Part shown: positions 25,951 to 35,805 of the stretch, one piece after another
Layout of the letters: the number at the start of each line of letters is the position of its first letter
How positions within the stretch are numbered: position 1 is the stretch's first letter
Position numbers and translations under genes: made by a program
Notes under the pieces: model-generated
Databases searched by the model: none
What the model was told of the DNA's origin: nothing
Seen by the model: only the letters and a program-made list of their open reading frames with translations
From: Paenibacillus cremeus
GTDB taxonomy: Bacteria > Bacillota > Bacilli > Paenibacillales > NBRC-103111
Reading direction: 5' to 3'
Length of the DNA: 64,000 nt
Assembly: GCF_007786445.1 (NCBI RefSeq)
Contig: NZ_VNJI01000034.1
Span: 18,075-82,074 of the forward strand

Positions 25951-27471
25951 TCACGTGCCGCAAAATGTTTGGTAAGGCCAAGTGCAAGCTGACAGTGTCG
26001 TGTACTCCTCCTGCTCAGGGGAGTGCGCGTAGGGATTGGCCAAAGCTGCGAGCAGCCGCTCCATCACGCTGTAGTCTTGGCGCTCCATCGCCGCCTCCAG
26101 CGCTTCCTCCACCCGGTGATTCCGAGGGATCACCGCCGGATTGCTGCTGCGCATCAGCTGGTGCGCGGCCTCCTGCGATTCTGACTGCCTGCCGAGTCTC
26201 GCCTGCCACTGTTCATGCCACTGGGTGAATTCAGGGGTCTCGAACAAGACGGCCCCTTCCAGCTTGCTAAACGTTAACGCACGGAAGGTGTTGGTGAAAT
26301 CCGCTTCGTATTTTTGCATCAGATTGAGCAATTCCTCGACCAGCGCTTCGTCTTGCTCCTCCTCGTTCAAGAGGCCCAGCTTCTTTCTCATCCCTGCAAG
26401 CCAATTCGCTTGATACTGCGGCGTATAGCCCGATATCGCATCCTGAGCCAGCTGTAGCGCCTGCTCCTGATCGTCATGCAGAAGCGGTATAAGCGTTTCC
26501 GCGAACCGCGCGAGATTCCACCCGCCGATATACGGCTGATTGCCATAAGCATAACGGCCCTGCTGGTCGATCGAACTGAACACTGTTTCCGGATCATACG
26601 TATCCATGAACGCGCATGGGCCGTAATCGATCGTTTCACCGCTGATCGCCATGTTGTCGGTGTTCATCACCCCGTGGATAAAGCCAACCAACTGCCACTT
26701 GGCAATCAGCGCCGCTTGGCGCTTGATCACCTCTTGGAGCAGGCTAAGATAGCGGTTCTCATCCGCTTTGACGTGAAGGTAATGCCGCTGAAGCGTGTAG
26801 TCCGCTAGTGCGCGAAGATCCTCCACTGTCCCCCAGCGGGCCGCGAATTGAAACGTCCCGACGCGAATATGGCTGGCCGCCACGCGGGTTAAAACGGCGC
26901 CGGGCAGAAATTTTTCCCGCGCGATTGTCTCGCCGGTCGCTGCCACTGCCAAGCTGCGAGTCGTTGCAATCCTCAGCGCATGCATTGCTTCGCTGATGAT
27001 ATACTCGCGCAGCATCGGTCCTACGGCTGCACGGCCGTCTCCCCGGCGCGAGTACGGCGTTGGCCCCGAGCCTTTGAGCTGGATATCCACCCGCTCCCCT
27101 TGCGGGGTGATCTGCTCGCCGAGCAGCAGCGCCCGGCCGTCCCCCAGCATCGTGAAATGCCCAAACTGATGCCCTGCGTACGCTTCTGCCAAAGGTGACG
27201 CCCCTTCGGGAATCGCGTTGCCGGCAAACACCGCTGCGCCCTCCTCGCTTTCCAGTGCTTTCGTGTTAAGTCCTAGCGTGGCCGCAAGCGGACGATTGAG
27301 CACGATCAGCTTCGGCTCGTTGACCGGTGTCGGATTCGTAGCGGTATGGAAAATCTGAGGCAGCTGAGCGTAGCTGTTATCGAAGTTCCAGCCCGGCTGG
27401 AGACCTTCATGTTGCTCTGGTACCGCATGAGGGTTCCAGCCCGGCTGGAGACTTTCATCTTGTTTTGTCAT
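25951..27471 (-). CDS. selO: Protein adenylyltransferase SelO (pseudokinase-fold AMPylator)
   Basis: The product is 506 residues from the ATG at 27471, preceded by AAAGGAGATG. Family stretches include [93 protein letters not shown] and a C-terminal TFCGT. SelO transfers AMP from ATP to Ser/Thr/Tyr of target proteins and is linked to redox stress. The extreme N terminus holds a 16-residue tandem duplication ([10 protein letters not shown], then [10 protein letters not shown]) that looks recent at DNA level. It lies 13 bases after a small gene of unknown function. Confidence 0.94.
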   Translation of the reverse strand: MTKQDESLQPGWNPHAVPEQHEGLQPGWNFDNSYAQLPQIFHTATNPTPVNEPKLIVLNRPLAATLGLNTKALESEEGAAVFAGNAIPEGASPLAEAYAGHQFGHFTMLGDGRALLLGEQITPQGERVDIQLKGSGPTPYSRRGDGRAAVGPMLREYIISEAMHALRIATTRSLAVAATGETIAREKFLPGAVLTRVAASHIRVGTFQFAARWGTVEDLRALADYTLQRHYLHVKADENRYLSLLQEVIKRQAALIAKWQLVGFIHGVMNTDNMAISGETIDYGPCAFMDTYDPETVFSSIDQQGRYAYGNQPYIGGWNLARFAETLIPLLHDDQEQALQLAQDAISGYTPQYQANWLAGMRKKLGLLNEEEQDEALVEELLNLMQKYEADFTNTFRALTFSKLEGAVLFETPEFTQWHEQWQARLGRQSESQEAAHQLMRSSNPAVIPRNHRVEEALEAAMERQDYSVMERLLAALANPYAHSPEQEEYTTLSACTWPYQTFCGT

Positions 27472-27484
27472 TGGAGCATCTCCT

Positions 27485-27802
27485 TTATCCTTCCGCCACA
27501 TCCGCACCCAGCTCGCTTGCCACCTCGAGCATCATCGGAATGACGGCTTCATTCGTTCCCAACACATAAATATCGCCTTGAAAATACCGGAACGGGATCT
27601 TCGCCTCCTCCAGACTCCACATAAAGAAATCCCCTTCAACGGACATCGTCGTTTGTCCGGTTACGGTATATATGGAGGTATACGAAAAGTCCGGCTTGAA
27701 CGCAAAATATTGCTTGCATTCTTCCAGCGTTATAGTCTGCGGCTGCGCATCCTTTCCGCTGTTCTCACGAAATTCCCTTGTAATACGATAGCGTTGACTC
27801 AT
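27485..27802 (-). CDS. Small protein of unknown function upstream of selO
   Basis: The product is 105 residues. GGAGG precedes the ATG. It is soluble, mixed alpha/beta, with no signal peptide. It contains [18 protein letters not shown] and an acidic C terminus. It ends 13 bases before selO, so the two are probably co-expressed. No family is recognised. Confidence 0.75.
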   Translation of the reverse strand: MSQRYRITREFRENSGKDAQPQTITLEECKQYFAFKPDFSYTSIYTVTGQTTMSVEGDFFMWSLEEAKIPFRYFQGDIYVLGTNEAVIPMMLEVASELGADVAEG

Positions 27803-27864
27803 AATTCTTTACTGCCTCCAGCTCATTCAAAATAACCTCAATAGCCCAAACAACCTTCCCCTGC

Positions 27865-28929
27865 TTACTTGCTGCTCAGCTCGCGCCGGCCTCGTAACCC
27901 CCAACGCAGCACATAAGGCACCACGAACAGGATGAACAAAATGCGGAACATTTGATAAGCTACGACCATCGATACGTCCGCCTGCACCGCCGTGGCTGTG
28001 ACGCCCATCTCGGTCATACCGCCGGGCGAGGTGCTGAGGAAGCCGGTCACGATGCTGATCGGCTGCACCAGGCTGAGGCCGTACGATAGCGCCAGCGAGA
28101 AGGCCACAATCGCGATGCCGCCGGCGAGCGAGTACGGCAATAAGCGCCGCCAGCCTGCGAGCGCGCTGAATTTGATGCCGAGGCCCAGGAAGATGCCGAG
28201 GCTCCACTGCGCCGCGAGGATGAGCGGCGTAGGCAGGTGCGGCGGCGGCCAGCCGCCGATGGTGAGCAGGGCCGAGGCTAGGATCGGCCCGAGAAACCAC
28301 GGCGTGGGCAGCTTCAGCCGCACGGCGAGCCAGGCCGCGGCCAGCACGAACGCGGCCACGATCGGGATCGCCCACCACGGCATCGGGTGGGCGGTCGCCG
28401 CTGCGGCGGCCTGCGGCAGCGCCGCCGTCGCGTCAGGGTGCGCGAGCCCGTGTACCGCGAGGAACGGCACGACGAAGATGACGCTCAGCAGCCGGATGGT
28501 CTGCATAAAGGCGACGACCGTCTGGTCCGCGCCTTCGATCTCTTCGCTGAGCACGACCATCTGCGACAGGCCGCCGGGAATGCTGCCGATGATGCCGCTA
28601 GACAGGCTGATGCCGCTTTGGCGGGAAATGACAAAGGCCGAAGCGATGCTGAAGCTGACGGTCAGCACGGTCGCCAGCAGCATCGACGGCAGCTGCGTAA
28701 CGATCTGCATGGCGCTGTCGGCGGTGAACGCCAGCCCCATGCTGTAGCCGAGCAGCACAAGCCCGCCGTTGCGGTAGCTGATCGGCCAAGCCAGCGAGCG
28801 CTTAGTGAAGCCCTGCCATAGTAAAACGGCGGTCAGCGGTCCGAGCATCCAGCTCAGCGGGATGTGCACCAGGCTGAACAGCCATCCCCCGAGCAAGGTC
28901 ACCGCCACCGTCTCAAATAGGTTGATCAT
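27865..28929 (-). CDS. AbrB-family membrane protein (putative transporter or regulator of ammonia/organic substrate)
   Basis: The product is 354 residues from the ATG at 28929, with AGAAGG eight bases before it. It is a repeat-type membrane protein: two homologous halves, each with several helices and a Pro/Gly-rich loop (SSGIIGSIPGGLSQMVVLSE in half one, GFLSTSPGGMTEMGVTATAV in half two). That is the signature of the AbrB family, often labelled ammonia monooxygenase-like; the true substrate is unsettled. Local GC is high. Upstream, two perfect copies of a nine-base repeat (TTACTATGG on the minus strand, 28969-28952) overlap a possible TTGTTT-17-TACTAT promoter. Confidence 0.88.
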   Translation of the reverse strand: MINLFETVAVTLLGGWLFSLVHIPLSWMLGPLTAVLLWQGFTKRSLAWPISYRNGGLVLLGYSMGLAFTADSAMQIVTQLPSMLLATVLTVSFSIASAFVISRQSGISLSSGIIGSIPGGLSQMVVLSEEIEGADQTVVAFMQTIRLLSVIFVVPFLAVHGLAHPDATAALPQAAAAATAHPMPWWAIPIVAAFVLAAAWLAVRLKLPTPWFLGPILASALLTIGGWPPPHLPTPLILAAQWSLGIFLGLGIKFSALAGWRRLLPYSLAGGIAIVAFSLALSYGLSLVQPISIVTGFLSTSPGGMTEMGVTATAVQADVSMVVAYQMFRILFILFVVPYVLRWGLRGRRELSSK

Positions 28930-28981
28930 GAAGACGACCTTCTTTCCGTTCCCATAGTAACCATAGTAACAAGTGCCCTTC

Positions 28982-29041
28982 AAAAAAACAAAGCCGGTTC
29001 AAGCCTCCCCTTCTAAGGATATGCTTGAACCGGCGTTTTTT
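28982..29041 (-). terminator. Intrinsic terminator after the Gfo/Idh/MocA gene
   Basis: Twelve-base arms GCCGGTTCAAGC (28993-29004) and GCTTGAACCGGC (29023-29034), with a long T run on the minus strand. Confidence 0.9.
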
Positions 29042-29066
29042 CAATTCCTGTTATTTGCCCTAACTC

Positions 29067-30353
29067 CTAGAAGCGAACCAAGTCTGCAACTTGAACCGGA
29101 AGTCCGGTACGAATCGATTTATTGCCGGCGATGCCGGTCAGAATGGACATCGCACCGTCAACGTGCGAAGCCGCACGGTTGAAGCGGTCCGGCTCCGGTG
29201 TTCCGAACAAGTCGTTGAGCAGCACAGGGTCGCCGCCGCCGTGTCCGCCTTTCTTTTCTTCCACCTTCACCTCATACGGCGCTTCGAAGATCGGGTGCAC
29301 GGTGATTTTTTTCCCAACGACAGCACCTTCGAGCGCTTGATCGCCGCCCGAGTTGACATAGGAAGCCTCGACTACGTCCATCTCGATCCGGCCCTTCGTA
29401 CCGTTGAACGCGACGCGGAACCCTTCCCATGGTGCGTATGCATACAGGTTGTAGGTCAAAAGTGCCTTATTGCGGTACTGTACCGTAACGCCCATCGTAT
29501 CTTCGATGTTGATGCCGTCGCCGAACACGCTTTGATCGCGGAAATAGCCGTCTTCATGCTCCGCGTCGAGGTACATCGCCTTCAGGTTCTCATTTTTCTC
29601 CAGATGCAGAGCAAAATGATCATTCTCGGCCGCCTTGCTGCCATGGGAACGGGAATAAAACTCGGTTACACCGCGCTGCTCGGCATTTTCACGGCCGTAA
29701 AAACGCAGATCTCCCAGAGCGAACACCGTCTTCGGCTGCGATCCGAGCCAGAAGTTCACCAAATCGAAATGGTGCGTCGACTTATGGACCAACAGGCCGC
29801 CGCTGTTGCGCTTATCCCGGTGCCAACGGCGGAAATAGTCCGCGCCATGCTTCGTATTGAGCAGCCACTCGAAGTGAACCGAGGTTACATCGCCGATGGC
29901 GCCGTCCATGATCAGCTCGCGGATTTTCGTATTGTGCGGGGAGTAACGGTAGTTGAACGTCACGCGCAGGTTGCGGCCCGTTTCCTTAATCGCATCCAAA
30001 ATCGCCTGGCACTTCTCTTCATCCACAGTCATCGGCTTTTCCGAAATGACATCGCAGCCCAACTGCATCGCACGAATAATGTATTGATGATGCGTACGGT
30101 CCACCGTGGTCACGATCAATGTATCCGGCTTGATCTCCTCGATCATTCGGTCAAACTCGCTTGCTTTATAGGTTGGAACCGGCTTTGCGCCCAGCTCGCC
30201 AATCACCTTGTTGGCATAGTCCATTCGTGTTTGGTTCACATCGCAGAAGGCGACCAGCTCGGAAGTGTCATTGAAATCACGAACAATCGCTTTATAGAAA
30301 AATTGTGCCCGGCCGCCAGTCCCTATTAAGGCATAGGTTTTACGCTTCGACAT
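29067..30353 (-). CDS. Gfo/Idh/MocA-family NAD(P)-dependent oxidoreductase
   Basis: The product is 428 residues. The N-terminal Rossmann fold starts with YALIGTGGRAQFFYKAI and contains the family Lys motif (CDVISEKPMTVDEEK). The C-terminal domain (about 135-400) has VTFNYRYSPHNTKIRELI, HFEWLLNTKHGADYFRRWH and KSTHHFDLVNFWLG, as in sugar or inositol dehydrogenases and related glycosidase-like members. It is divergent from the AraC gene at 30496, which suggests a carbohydrate-induced unit. The actual sugar cannot be named. Confidence 0.9.
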   Translation of the reverse strand: MSKRKTYALIGTGGRAQFFYKAIVRDFNDTSELVAFCDVNQTRMDYANKVIGELGAKPVPTYKASEFDRMIEEIKPDTLIVTTVDRTHHQYIIRAMQLGCDVISEKPMTVDEEKCQAILDAIKETGRNLRVTFNYRYSPHNTKIRELIMDGAIGDVTSVHFEWLLNTKHGADYFRRWHRDKRNSGGLLVHKSTHHFDLVNFWLGSQPKTVFALGDLRFYGRENAEQRGVTEFYSRSHGSKAAENDHFALHLEKNENLKAMYLDAEHEDGYFRDQSVFGDGINIEDTMGVTVQYRNKALLTYNLYAYAPWEGFRVAFNGTKGRIEMDVVEASYVNSGGDQALEGAVVGKKITVHPIFEAPYEVKVEEKKGGHGGGDPVLLNDLFGTPEPDRFNRAASHVDGAMSILTGIAGNKSIRTGLPVQVADLVRF

Positions 30354-30495
30354 CTAGGGTTCCTCCTCAGGAATATGATATAGTTGCAGTATAGCGCAAG
30401 ATTATAGCGGAAACAGCACTTAATTTGCTTAAATTTTCACTTTTTCAACATATATTGCCCTAATCCTGAAGAGTTCGAAGGAAGGAACATGTCAA

Positions 30496-31362
30496 ATGCC
30501 CGATCAGCCACCACTTACTGGGAACCCCGGGGAAGCCCGTTTTCTTCTCGAGCACGCCTCGCGCACCGGAAGCTACAACATGCAGCAGAACCATTCGCAC
30601 GATTCATATGAAATTTATTACATGAAATCGGGGAGCCGGTACTATTTTATAAAAGATCGCTCCTATCTCGTACGTGAAGGCGATTTAGTGCTGATCGAGC
30701 CGAAGGTGCTGCACAAAACCATTGAGGCCTACAGCCCCCAGCACGAGAGAGTGCTCATCAATTTCAAGCCGGTATGGCTCAAAAGCATGCTCAGCGAGAT
30801 GGAGATCGATCTCCTCTCCGTCTTCAGCGGCTTCCCGATCGTGCGGCCCGAAGGACGCGATCAAGCGCATGTGCAGCAGCTGATCACGGCCATGCTAACC
30901 GAGCAGGATAAAAAAGATCCCGGCTCCGAAGGCTACATCAAGCTGCTGATGACCGAGCTGCTTATCTGGTTATTCCGCCATGCGGCGGCTACCTCTGCCG
31001 AACAAACCGCCCGGGCGGAGCATCCGACATCGCTGCACCGCAAGGTGTCCGACATCGTCAGGCACATTAACGAGCACTACCCCGAACCGTTGTCGCTCAA
31101 GACGCTCTCGGAGCATTTTCACATCAGCCCTTATTATTTGTGCCGCATTTTTAAAGAGGTGACGGGCTTTACCCTCGTCGAGTATATCCAGCGCCTGCGG
31201 GTGCATGAAGCGCAAAAGCTGCTGCAGACCACCGCCCTGCCGATCTCGGATGTGGCGGGCAAAGTCGGCTTTGACAGTGGGACGCATTTTGGCCGGGTGT
31301 TCAAGTCGTTCACGGGCCATTCCCCGCTCCAGTACCGCAAATCGGTCACCTCTGATGGGTAA
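30496..31362 (+). CDS. AraC-family regulator, probable controller of the oxidoreductase gene
   Basis: The product is 288 residues. A cupin domain (NHSHDSYEIYYMKSGSRYYF, LVREGDLVLIEPKVLHKT) and two C-terminal helix-turn-helix motifs (EPLSLKTLSEHFHISPYYLC, ISDVAGKVGFDSGTHFGRVF, HSPLQYRKS) give the usual layout. Domain for domain it is close to the regulator at 23878, including the shared FIKDRSYL stretch, so the two are paralogues. GGAAGG stands ten bases before the ATG. Confidence 0.92.
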   Translation: MPDQPPLTGNPGEARFLLEHASRTGSYNMQQNHSHDSYEIYYMKSGSRYYFIKDRSYLVREGDLVLIEPKVLHKTIEAYSPQHERVLINFKPVWLKSMLSEMEIDLLSVFSGFPIVRPEGRDQAHVQQLITAMLTEQDKKDPGSEGYIKLLMTELLIWLFRHAAATSAEQTARAEHPTSLHRKVSDIVRHINEHYPEPLSLKTLSEHFHISPYYLCRIFKEVTGFTLVEYIQRLRVHEAQKLLQTTALPISDVAGKVGFDSGTHFGRVFKSFTGHSPLQYRKSVTSDG

Positions 31363-31438
31363 CGAAACATATGTAATTAGGATTCTTGGGAAAAATTGAA
31401 TATAATAATACTGAATCTATGATAAAAGGGTGAGCCAA

Positions 31439-32554
31439 ATGTTAGATCCACGATTAGAACGATTAGCGGATGTCCTTGTGAACTATTCGACGCGAGTGCA
31501 GCCCGGGGAAAATGTATTAGTTGAAGCGTTTGGAATTGATAATGCGCTGGTAAGAGCCATTGTTCAAAAAATACATAGTGCCGGAGGCAGACCGTTCGTA
31601 AACCTTCGGGACCACCAAGTCATCCGTGAATTGGTTAAGGAGGCCACCGAAGAGCAAATGAAGACGTGGGCGGAATTCGATGCGGCCCAAATGTCGATGA
31701 TGCAGGCATATATCGGAGTGCGTGGCGGCTCTAATATTTATGAGCTGTCAGATGTTCCGGACCAAAAAATGAAATTATACAACGCCTTATACAATCACAA
31801 AGTCCATTCGAACCTGCGAGTGAAGAAAACCAAATGGGTGGTTCTCCGCTATCCAACCTCCTCGATGTCGCAGCTAGCGTCCATGAGCACGGAAGCATTT
31901 GAGAAATTGTATTTCGACGTTTGCACCATGGACTATTCGAGAATGAGCAAAGCGATGGACGCTTTAGTCGATCTGATGAATAAAACCGACAAGGTGCGGT
32001 TGACGGCTAAAGGCACGGATCTGACATTCTCCATTAAAAATATTCCAGCGATCAAATGTGCCGGCGAAATGAACCTGCCTGACGGTGAAGTGTTCACAGC
32101 TCCAGTTCGCGATAGCGTGAATGGGGTCATCTCCTACAACACGCCAAGCCCTTATAACGGCTTTGTATTCGATAACGTTCAGCTTCGTTTTGAAAATGGT
32201 AAAATTGTGGAAGCAACCTCCAATGATACGGATCGCATCAATAAAATCTTTGATACGGATGAAGGCGCACGATATATCGGAGAATTTGCGATCGGCGTGA
32301 ATCCATTCATTCAAGAGCCGATGAAGGATATTTTGTTCGATGAAAAAATTGACGGCTCCTTCCACTTCACCCCAGGACAAAGCTACGATGAGGCCTACAA
32401 CGGCAACGTCTCCAGCATTCACTGGGATATGGTGGTCATCCAGCGGCCTGAATATGGCGGGGGCGAAATCTACTTCGACGACAAGCTCATTCGCAAGGAC
32501 GGTCGTTTCGTGATCCCTGAACTGGAATGCTTAAATCCGGAGAATTTGAAATAG
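31439..32554 (+). CDS. M29-family metallo-aminopeptidase (AmpS/PepS/aminopeptidase T type)
   Basis: The product is 371 residues from the ATG at 31439; a GTG three codons earlier is closer to the AAAAGGG ribosome site and less likely. The N terminus (LERLADVLVNYSTRVQPGEN) is typical. The metal ligands of the family can be placed in CAGEMNLPDGEVF, IGEFAIGVNP, FHFTPGQSYDEAYNGN and SIHWDMVVIQRPEYGGGEIY. It is a cytoplasmic enzyme removing N-terminal residues from peptides. It is a single gene closed by a terminator. Confidence 0.93.
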   Translation: MLDPRLERLADVLVNYSTRVQPGENVLVEAFGIDNALVRAIVQKIHSAGGRPFVNLRDHQVIRELVKEATEEQMKTWAEFDAAQMSMMQAYIGVRGGSNIYELSDVPDQKMKLYNALYNHKVHSNLRVKKTKWVVLRYPTSSMSQLASMSTEAFEKLYFDVCTMDYSRMSKAMDALVDLMNKTDKVRLTAKGTDLTFSIKNIPAIKCAGEMNLPDGEVFTAPVRDSVNGVISYNTPSPYNGFVFDNVQLRFENGKIVEATSNDTDRINKIFDTDEGARYIGEFAIGVNPFIQEPMKDILFDEKIDGSFHFTPGQSYDEAYNGNVSSIHWDMVVIQRPEYGGGEIYFDDKLIRKDGRFVIPELECLNPENLK

Positions 32555-32566
32555 GCTGGAGAACTG

Positions 32567-32603
32567 CAAAACCCTCCTGAGACACGGATCTCAAGAGGGT
32601 TTT
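32567..32603. terminator. Bidirectional terminator between the aminopeptidase gene and ndk
   Basis: AAAACCCTCCTGAGA pairs with TCTCAAGAGGGTTTT across a short loop, with T runs on both strands. Confidence 0.9.
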
Positions 32604-32624
32604 CTTTGTCAGTATATCACTTAG

Positions 32625-33071
32625 TTATTGCACGACTCGAAGCGCCGGCGGCTCCTGCAGCATCAGCTCATCCGGGCGAAAAAAGTTCGCAATCTCCCGC
32701 TCCGCGCTCTGGGCGGAATCCGAGCCATGGATGACGTTGCTGCCCTTATCGACGGCGAAATCACCGCGAATCGTGCCTGGTGTGGCTTCGAGCGGATTGG
32801 TTTTGCCCATCATCACCCGGGACAGAGCAACGACGTTTTCGCCCTGCCACACCATCCCGAATACCGGTCCGGAAATAATAAAATCAACCAGCTCGCCGAA
32901 AAACGGCTTCTCTTTATGCTCTGCATAGTGATACTCGGCCTGCTCTTTCGTCATGCGAAACATTTTAGCCCCGATCAATTCGAAGCCCCGGTCCTCAAAC
33001 CGCTGCACCAGCCGGCCGATCAAATGACGCTGCACCCCGTCCGGCTTTACCATCAGAAACGTTTTTTCCAT
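32625..33071 (-). CDS. ndk: Nucleoside diphosphate kinase
   Basis: The product is 148 residues from the ATG at 33071; a GTG three codons upstream is too close to GGGAG. It starts [15 protein letters not shown] and carries the active-site His 115 in [16 protein letters not shown], together with the family stretch [18 protein letters not shown]. It balances (d)NTP pools by phosphohistidine transfer from ATP. It lies 64 bases downstream of ppdK on the same strand and may be co-transcribed. Confidence 0.97.
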   Translation of the reverse strand: MEKTFLMVKPDGVQRHLIGRLVQRFEDRGFELIGAKMFRMTKEQAEYHYAEHKEKPFFGELVDFIISGPVFGMVWQGENVVALSRVMMGKTNPLEATPGTIRGDFAVDKGSNVIHGSDSAQSAEREIANFFRPDELMLQEPPALRVVQ

Positions 33072-33135
33072 GTGTACCACACTCCCATTCTGAAGTTGTA
33101 AACGCTAGCGTACTGCTTAGTATGCCCACTTCCGG

Positions 33136-35805
33136 TTATTTCCAGACGTTTGGTGCAGTTAGCTGTGCCTGAGCGGCGGCAATTCTCGCCACGGGTACGC
33201 GGTATGGAGAACAGCTCACATAATCCAGTCCGATGGCATGGCAGAAAAAGATGGACGGCTTATCGCCGCCGTGCTCGCCGCAGATGCCGGTTTTGAGCAG
33301 CGGCTTCACAGTTTTGCCCCGCTCGACGGCCCATTCCATGAGCTGGCCTACCCCGTCTTGATCGAGCACCTGGAACGGATTATTCGGCAGCAGCTCCGTT
33401 TCCACATAATGCGTAAGGAATTTCCCTTCGGCGTCGTCCCGGCTGTAACCGAATGTCATCTGCGTTAAATCATTGGTACCGAAGGAGAAAAAGTCCGCAT
33501 GCTGCGCAATTTGCCCGGCAGTAATGGCCGCACGAGGCACTTCGATCATCGTCCCGATCTGGTAGGAAATGCAGTCTGCGGCATGGTTAAGCTTACCCAG
33601 GACCTCCGAAGCGGTTCGCACGACCAGCTCCCGCATCCGCTTCAGCTCATTGGCATGGCCTACCAGCGGAATCATAATATCCGGCCGCACATCCATTCCA
33701 GCCTGTTTGCATTGCACGGCGGCACGAAAAATCGCTTCGACCTGCATTTCATATATATCCGGAAGCACAAGGCCCAGACGGCAGCCCCGGGTACCGAGCA
33801 TCGGGTTCATTTCGTGCAGCGTCCGCACTTTGCGCAGCAGCGAATCGAGCTTCGCCCTCTGCTCCGGCTCTACAGCCGGGTTATGGCTCATCCGTTCCTG
33901 CTGCAGCACCAGCTGCTCCAGATTCGGCAAAAACTCATGCAGTGGCGGATCCAGCAGCCGAATCGTCACCGGCAAGCCATCCATGGCGCGGAAGATGCCT
34001 TCAAAATCCTCCTGCTGCATAGGAAGCAGCTGCTGCAATGCCTTAGCCCGTTCATCCGCCGTCTCAGCAAGGATCATACTTTGCACTACAGGCACACGGG
34101 CTGCTTGCATAAACATATGCTCCGTCCGGCACAAGCCGATGCCCTCCGCCCCAAAATGCCGCGCCTTCGCCGCATCCTCCGGCGTGTCGGCGTTCGTATA
34201 CACCTGCAGCGTACGAATCTCATCCGCCCAAGCCAGCAGCTCGCTCAGCTCCGCGGTGAGTACCGGCTCGCGCAGGCTGACGGCTCCGCGAATGACCCGC
34301 CCACTGGCGCCATCGATGGAGACTTGATCGCCTTCGCTGATTGTCACCGTCCGCCCGTCGCTCAGCTTCACGCTGAACTCGCGGCCTTCGATGCCCACCG
34401 CATCGCAGCCGCATACGCACGGCTTCCCCATCCCGCGCGCCACCACCGCCGCATGGCTCGTCATACCGCCACGGCTCGTTAATACACCCTCGGCGGCCAG
34501 TACGCCGTGAATATCCTCCGGCGTCGTCTCCGAGCGGACGAGAATCACCTTGCGTCCCTCGCGTGCCCAAGCCTCCGCCGTGTCCGCATCAAAAACAGCC
34601 AGCCCGGTGGCGGCGCCCGGTGAGGCGGGCAATCCTGTCGCCAGCACGTCTAACGGCCGATCCGTATCTATGGCACGGTGCAGCAGCTGATCCAGATGAA
34701 AAGGCTCGATTCGCAGTATAGCCTCACCGTGCGAGATCAGGCCCTCCTTGACCTGCTCGACGGCGATCTTCACGGCCGCTTGAGCCGTGCGCTTGCCGCT
34801 TCGCGTTTGCAGCAAATACAGCTTCCCCTGCTCGACGGTAAACTCGATGTCCTGCATATCTCTGTAGTGCAGCTCCAGCGCTTTGGCCGTTTGGAAGAGC
34901 TGCTCGTATATGTCAGGCATCTCTGCTTTTAGCTTGGCAATTGGAACAGGTGTCCGCACTCCTGCTACAACGTCCTCTCCCTGCGCATTCATCAAATATT
35001 CTCCGTACAACACATCCTCACCCGTGGACGGATTGCGTGTAAACAGCACCCCTGTACCGCAATCGCCGCCCATGTTGCCGAACACCATCGCTTGAATGTT
35101 CACCGCCGTACCCTGCTCATCAGGAATGTGATGGAGCCGACGGTAAAACTGGGCGCGATGATTATTCCACGAGCGGAACACCGCTGCGACGGCTAGCTCA
35201 AGCTGCTCGCTGACCGATTGTGGAAACGGTCTGCCGGCTTCTTTGGCGATAACCGCCTTATAGCTCGCAATGAGCTCAATCCAGCCCTCGGCCGGGATCT
35301 CACTGTCCTGCTCCAGCCGGAGCTTCCGCTTCAACCGACGCAGCCCCAGCTCAAAATGATGCGATTCAATGTCGAACACCACATTGCCAAACATCTGAAT
35401 CAGCCTGCGGTAGCAGTCATAGGCAAACCGGGCATTGCCGGTCATGACAGCGAGCCCCTTAACCGTCTCGTCGTTCAGCCCCAGGTTCAAGATCGTATCC
35501 ATCATCCCCGGCATCGAGGTCACGGAGCCCGAACGAACCGACACCAGAAGCGGCTGCATCGGGTCCCCAAAGCGCTGTTGTTTGGCGGCTTCCAGCTCTC
35601 GCATCGATTGATTAAGCTCCTCCATGAGGCCTGCCGGCAGCTGCCCACCCCCATCATAAAATCGACGGCAAACCTCGGTCGTAATCGTAAACCCCGGCGG
35701 CACCGGCAGACCAGCACGCGTCATCTCAGCGAGATTGGCGCCTTTACCTCCAAGCAGCTGCTTCATCGCGGCATTCCCTTGCTGAAACGAAACAATGTTA
35801 GGCAT
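33136..35805 (-). CDS. ppdK: Pyruvate, phosphate dikinase
   Basis: The product is 889 residues, normal length, from the ATG at 35805 with GGGGGG upstream; a longer upstream frame has no ribosome site. The ATP-grasp N-terminal domain begins FQQGNAAMKQLLGGKGANLA. The central phosphohistidine domain has GGMTSHAAVVARGMGKPCV with the swivelling His. The C-terminal PEP/pyruvate barrel contains IGTMIEVPRAA, FFSFGTNDLTQMTFGYSRDD and GICGEHGGDKPS with the catalytic Cys. It interconverts pyruvate + ATP + Pi with PEP + AMP + PPi. No PPDK regulatory kinase gene is adjacent. Confidence 0.96.
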   Translation of the reverse strand: MPNIVSFQQGNAAMKQLLGGKGANLAEMTRAGLPVPPGFTITTEVCRRFYDGGGQLPAGLMEELNQSMRELEAAKQQRFGDPMQPLLVSVRSGSVTSMPGMMDTILNLGLNDETVKGLAVMTGNARFAYDCYRRLIQMFGNVVFDIESHHFELGLRRLKRKLRLEQDSEIPAEGWIELIASYKAVIAKEAGRPFPQSVSEQLELAVAAVFRSWNNHRAQFYRRLHHIPDEQGTAVNIQAMVFGNMGGDCGTGVLFTRNPSTGEDVLYGEYLMNAQGEDVVAGVRTPVPIAKLKAEMPDIYEQLFQTAKALELHYRDMQDIEFTVEQGKLYLLQTRSGKRTAQAAVKIAVEQVKEGLISHGEAILRIEPFHLDQLLHRAIDTDRPLDVLATGLPASPGAATGLAVFDADTAEAWAREGRKVILVRSETTPEDIHGVLAAEGVLTSRGGMTSHAAVVARGMGKPCVCGCDAVGIEGREFSVKLSDGRTVTISEGDQVSIDGASGRVIRGAVSLREPVLTAELSELLAWADEIRTLQVYTNADTPEDAAKARHFGAEGIGLCRTEHMFMQAARVPVVQSMILAETADERAKALQQLLPMQQEDFEGIFRAMDGLPVTIRLLDPPLHEFLPNLEQLVLQQERMSHNPAVEPEQRAKLDSLLRKVRTLHEMNPMLGTRGCRLGLVLPDIYEMQVEAIFRAAVQCKQAGMDVRPDIMIPLVGHANELKRMRELVVRTASEVLGKLNHAADCISYQIGTMIEVPRAAITAGQIAQHADFFSFGTNDLTQMTFGYSRDDAEGKFLTHYVETELLPNNPFQVLDQDGVGQLMEWAVERGKTVKPLLKTGICGEHGGDKPSIFFCHAIGLDYVSCSPYRVPVARIAAAQAQLTAPNVWK

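Noticed and set aside
29091..30329. Open frame of 412 codons antisense to the Gfo/Idh/MocA gene
   Set aside because: Shadow frame; the minus-strand product has a Rossmann motif and full family signature.
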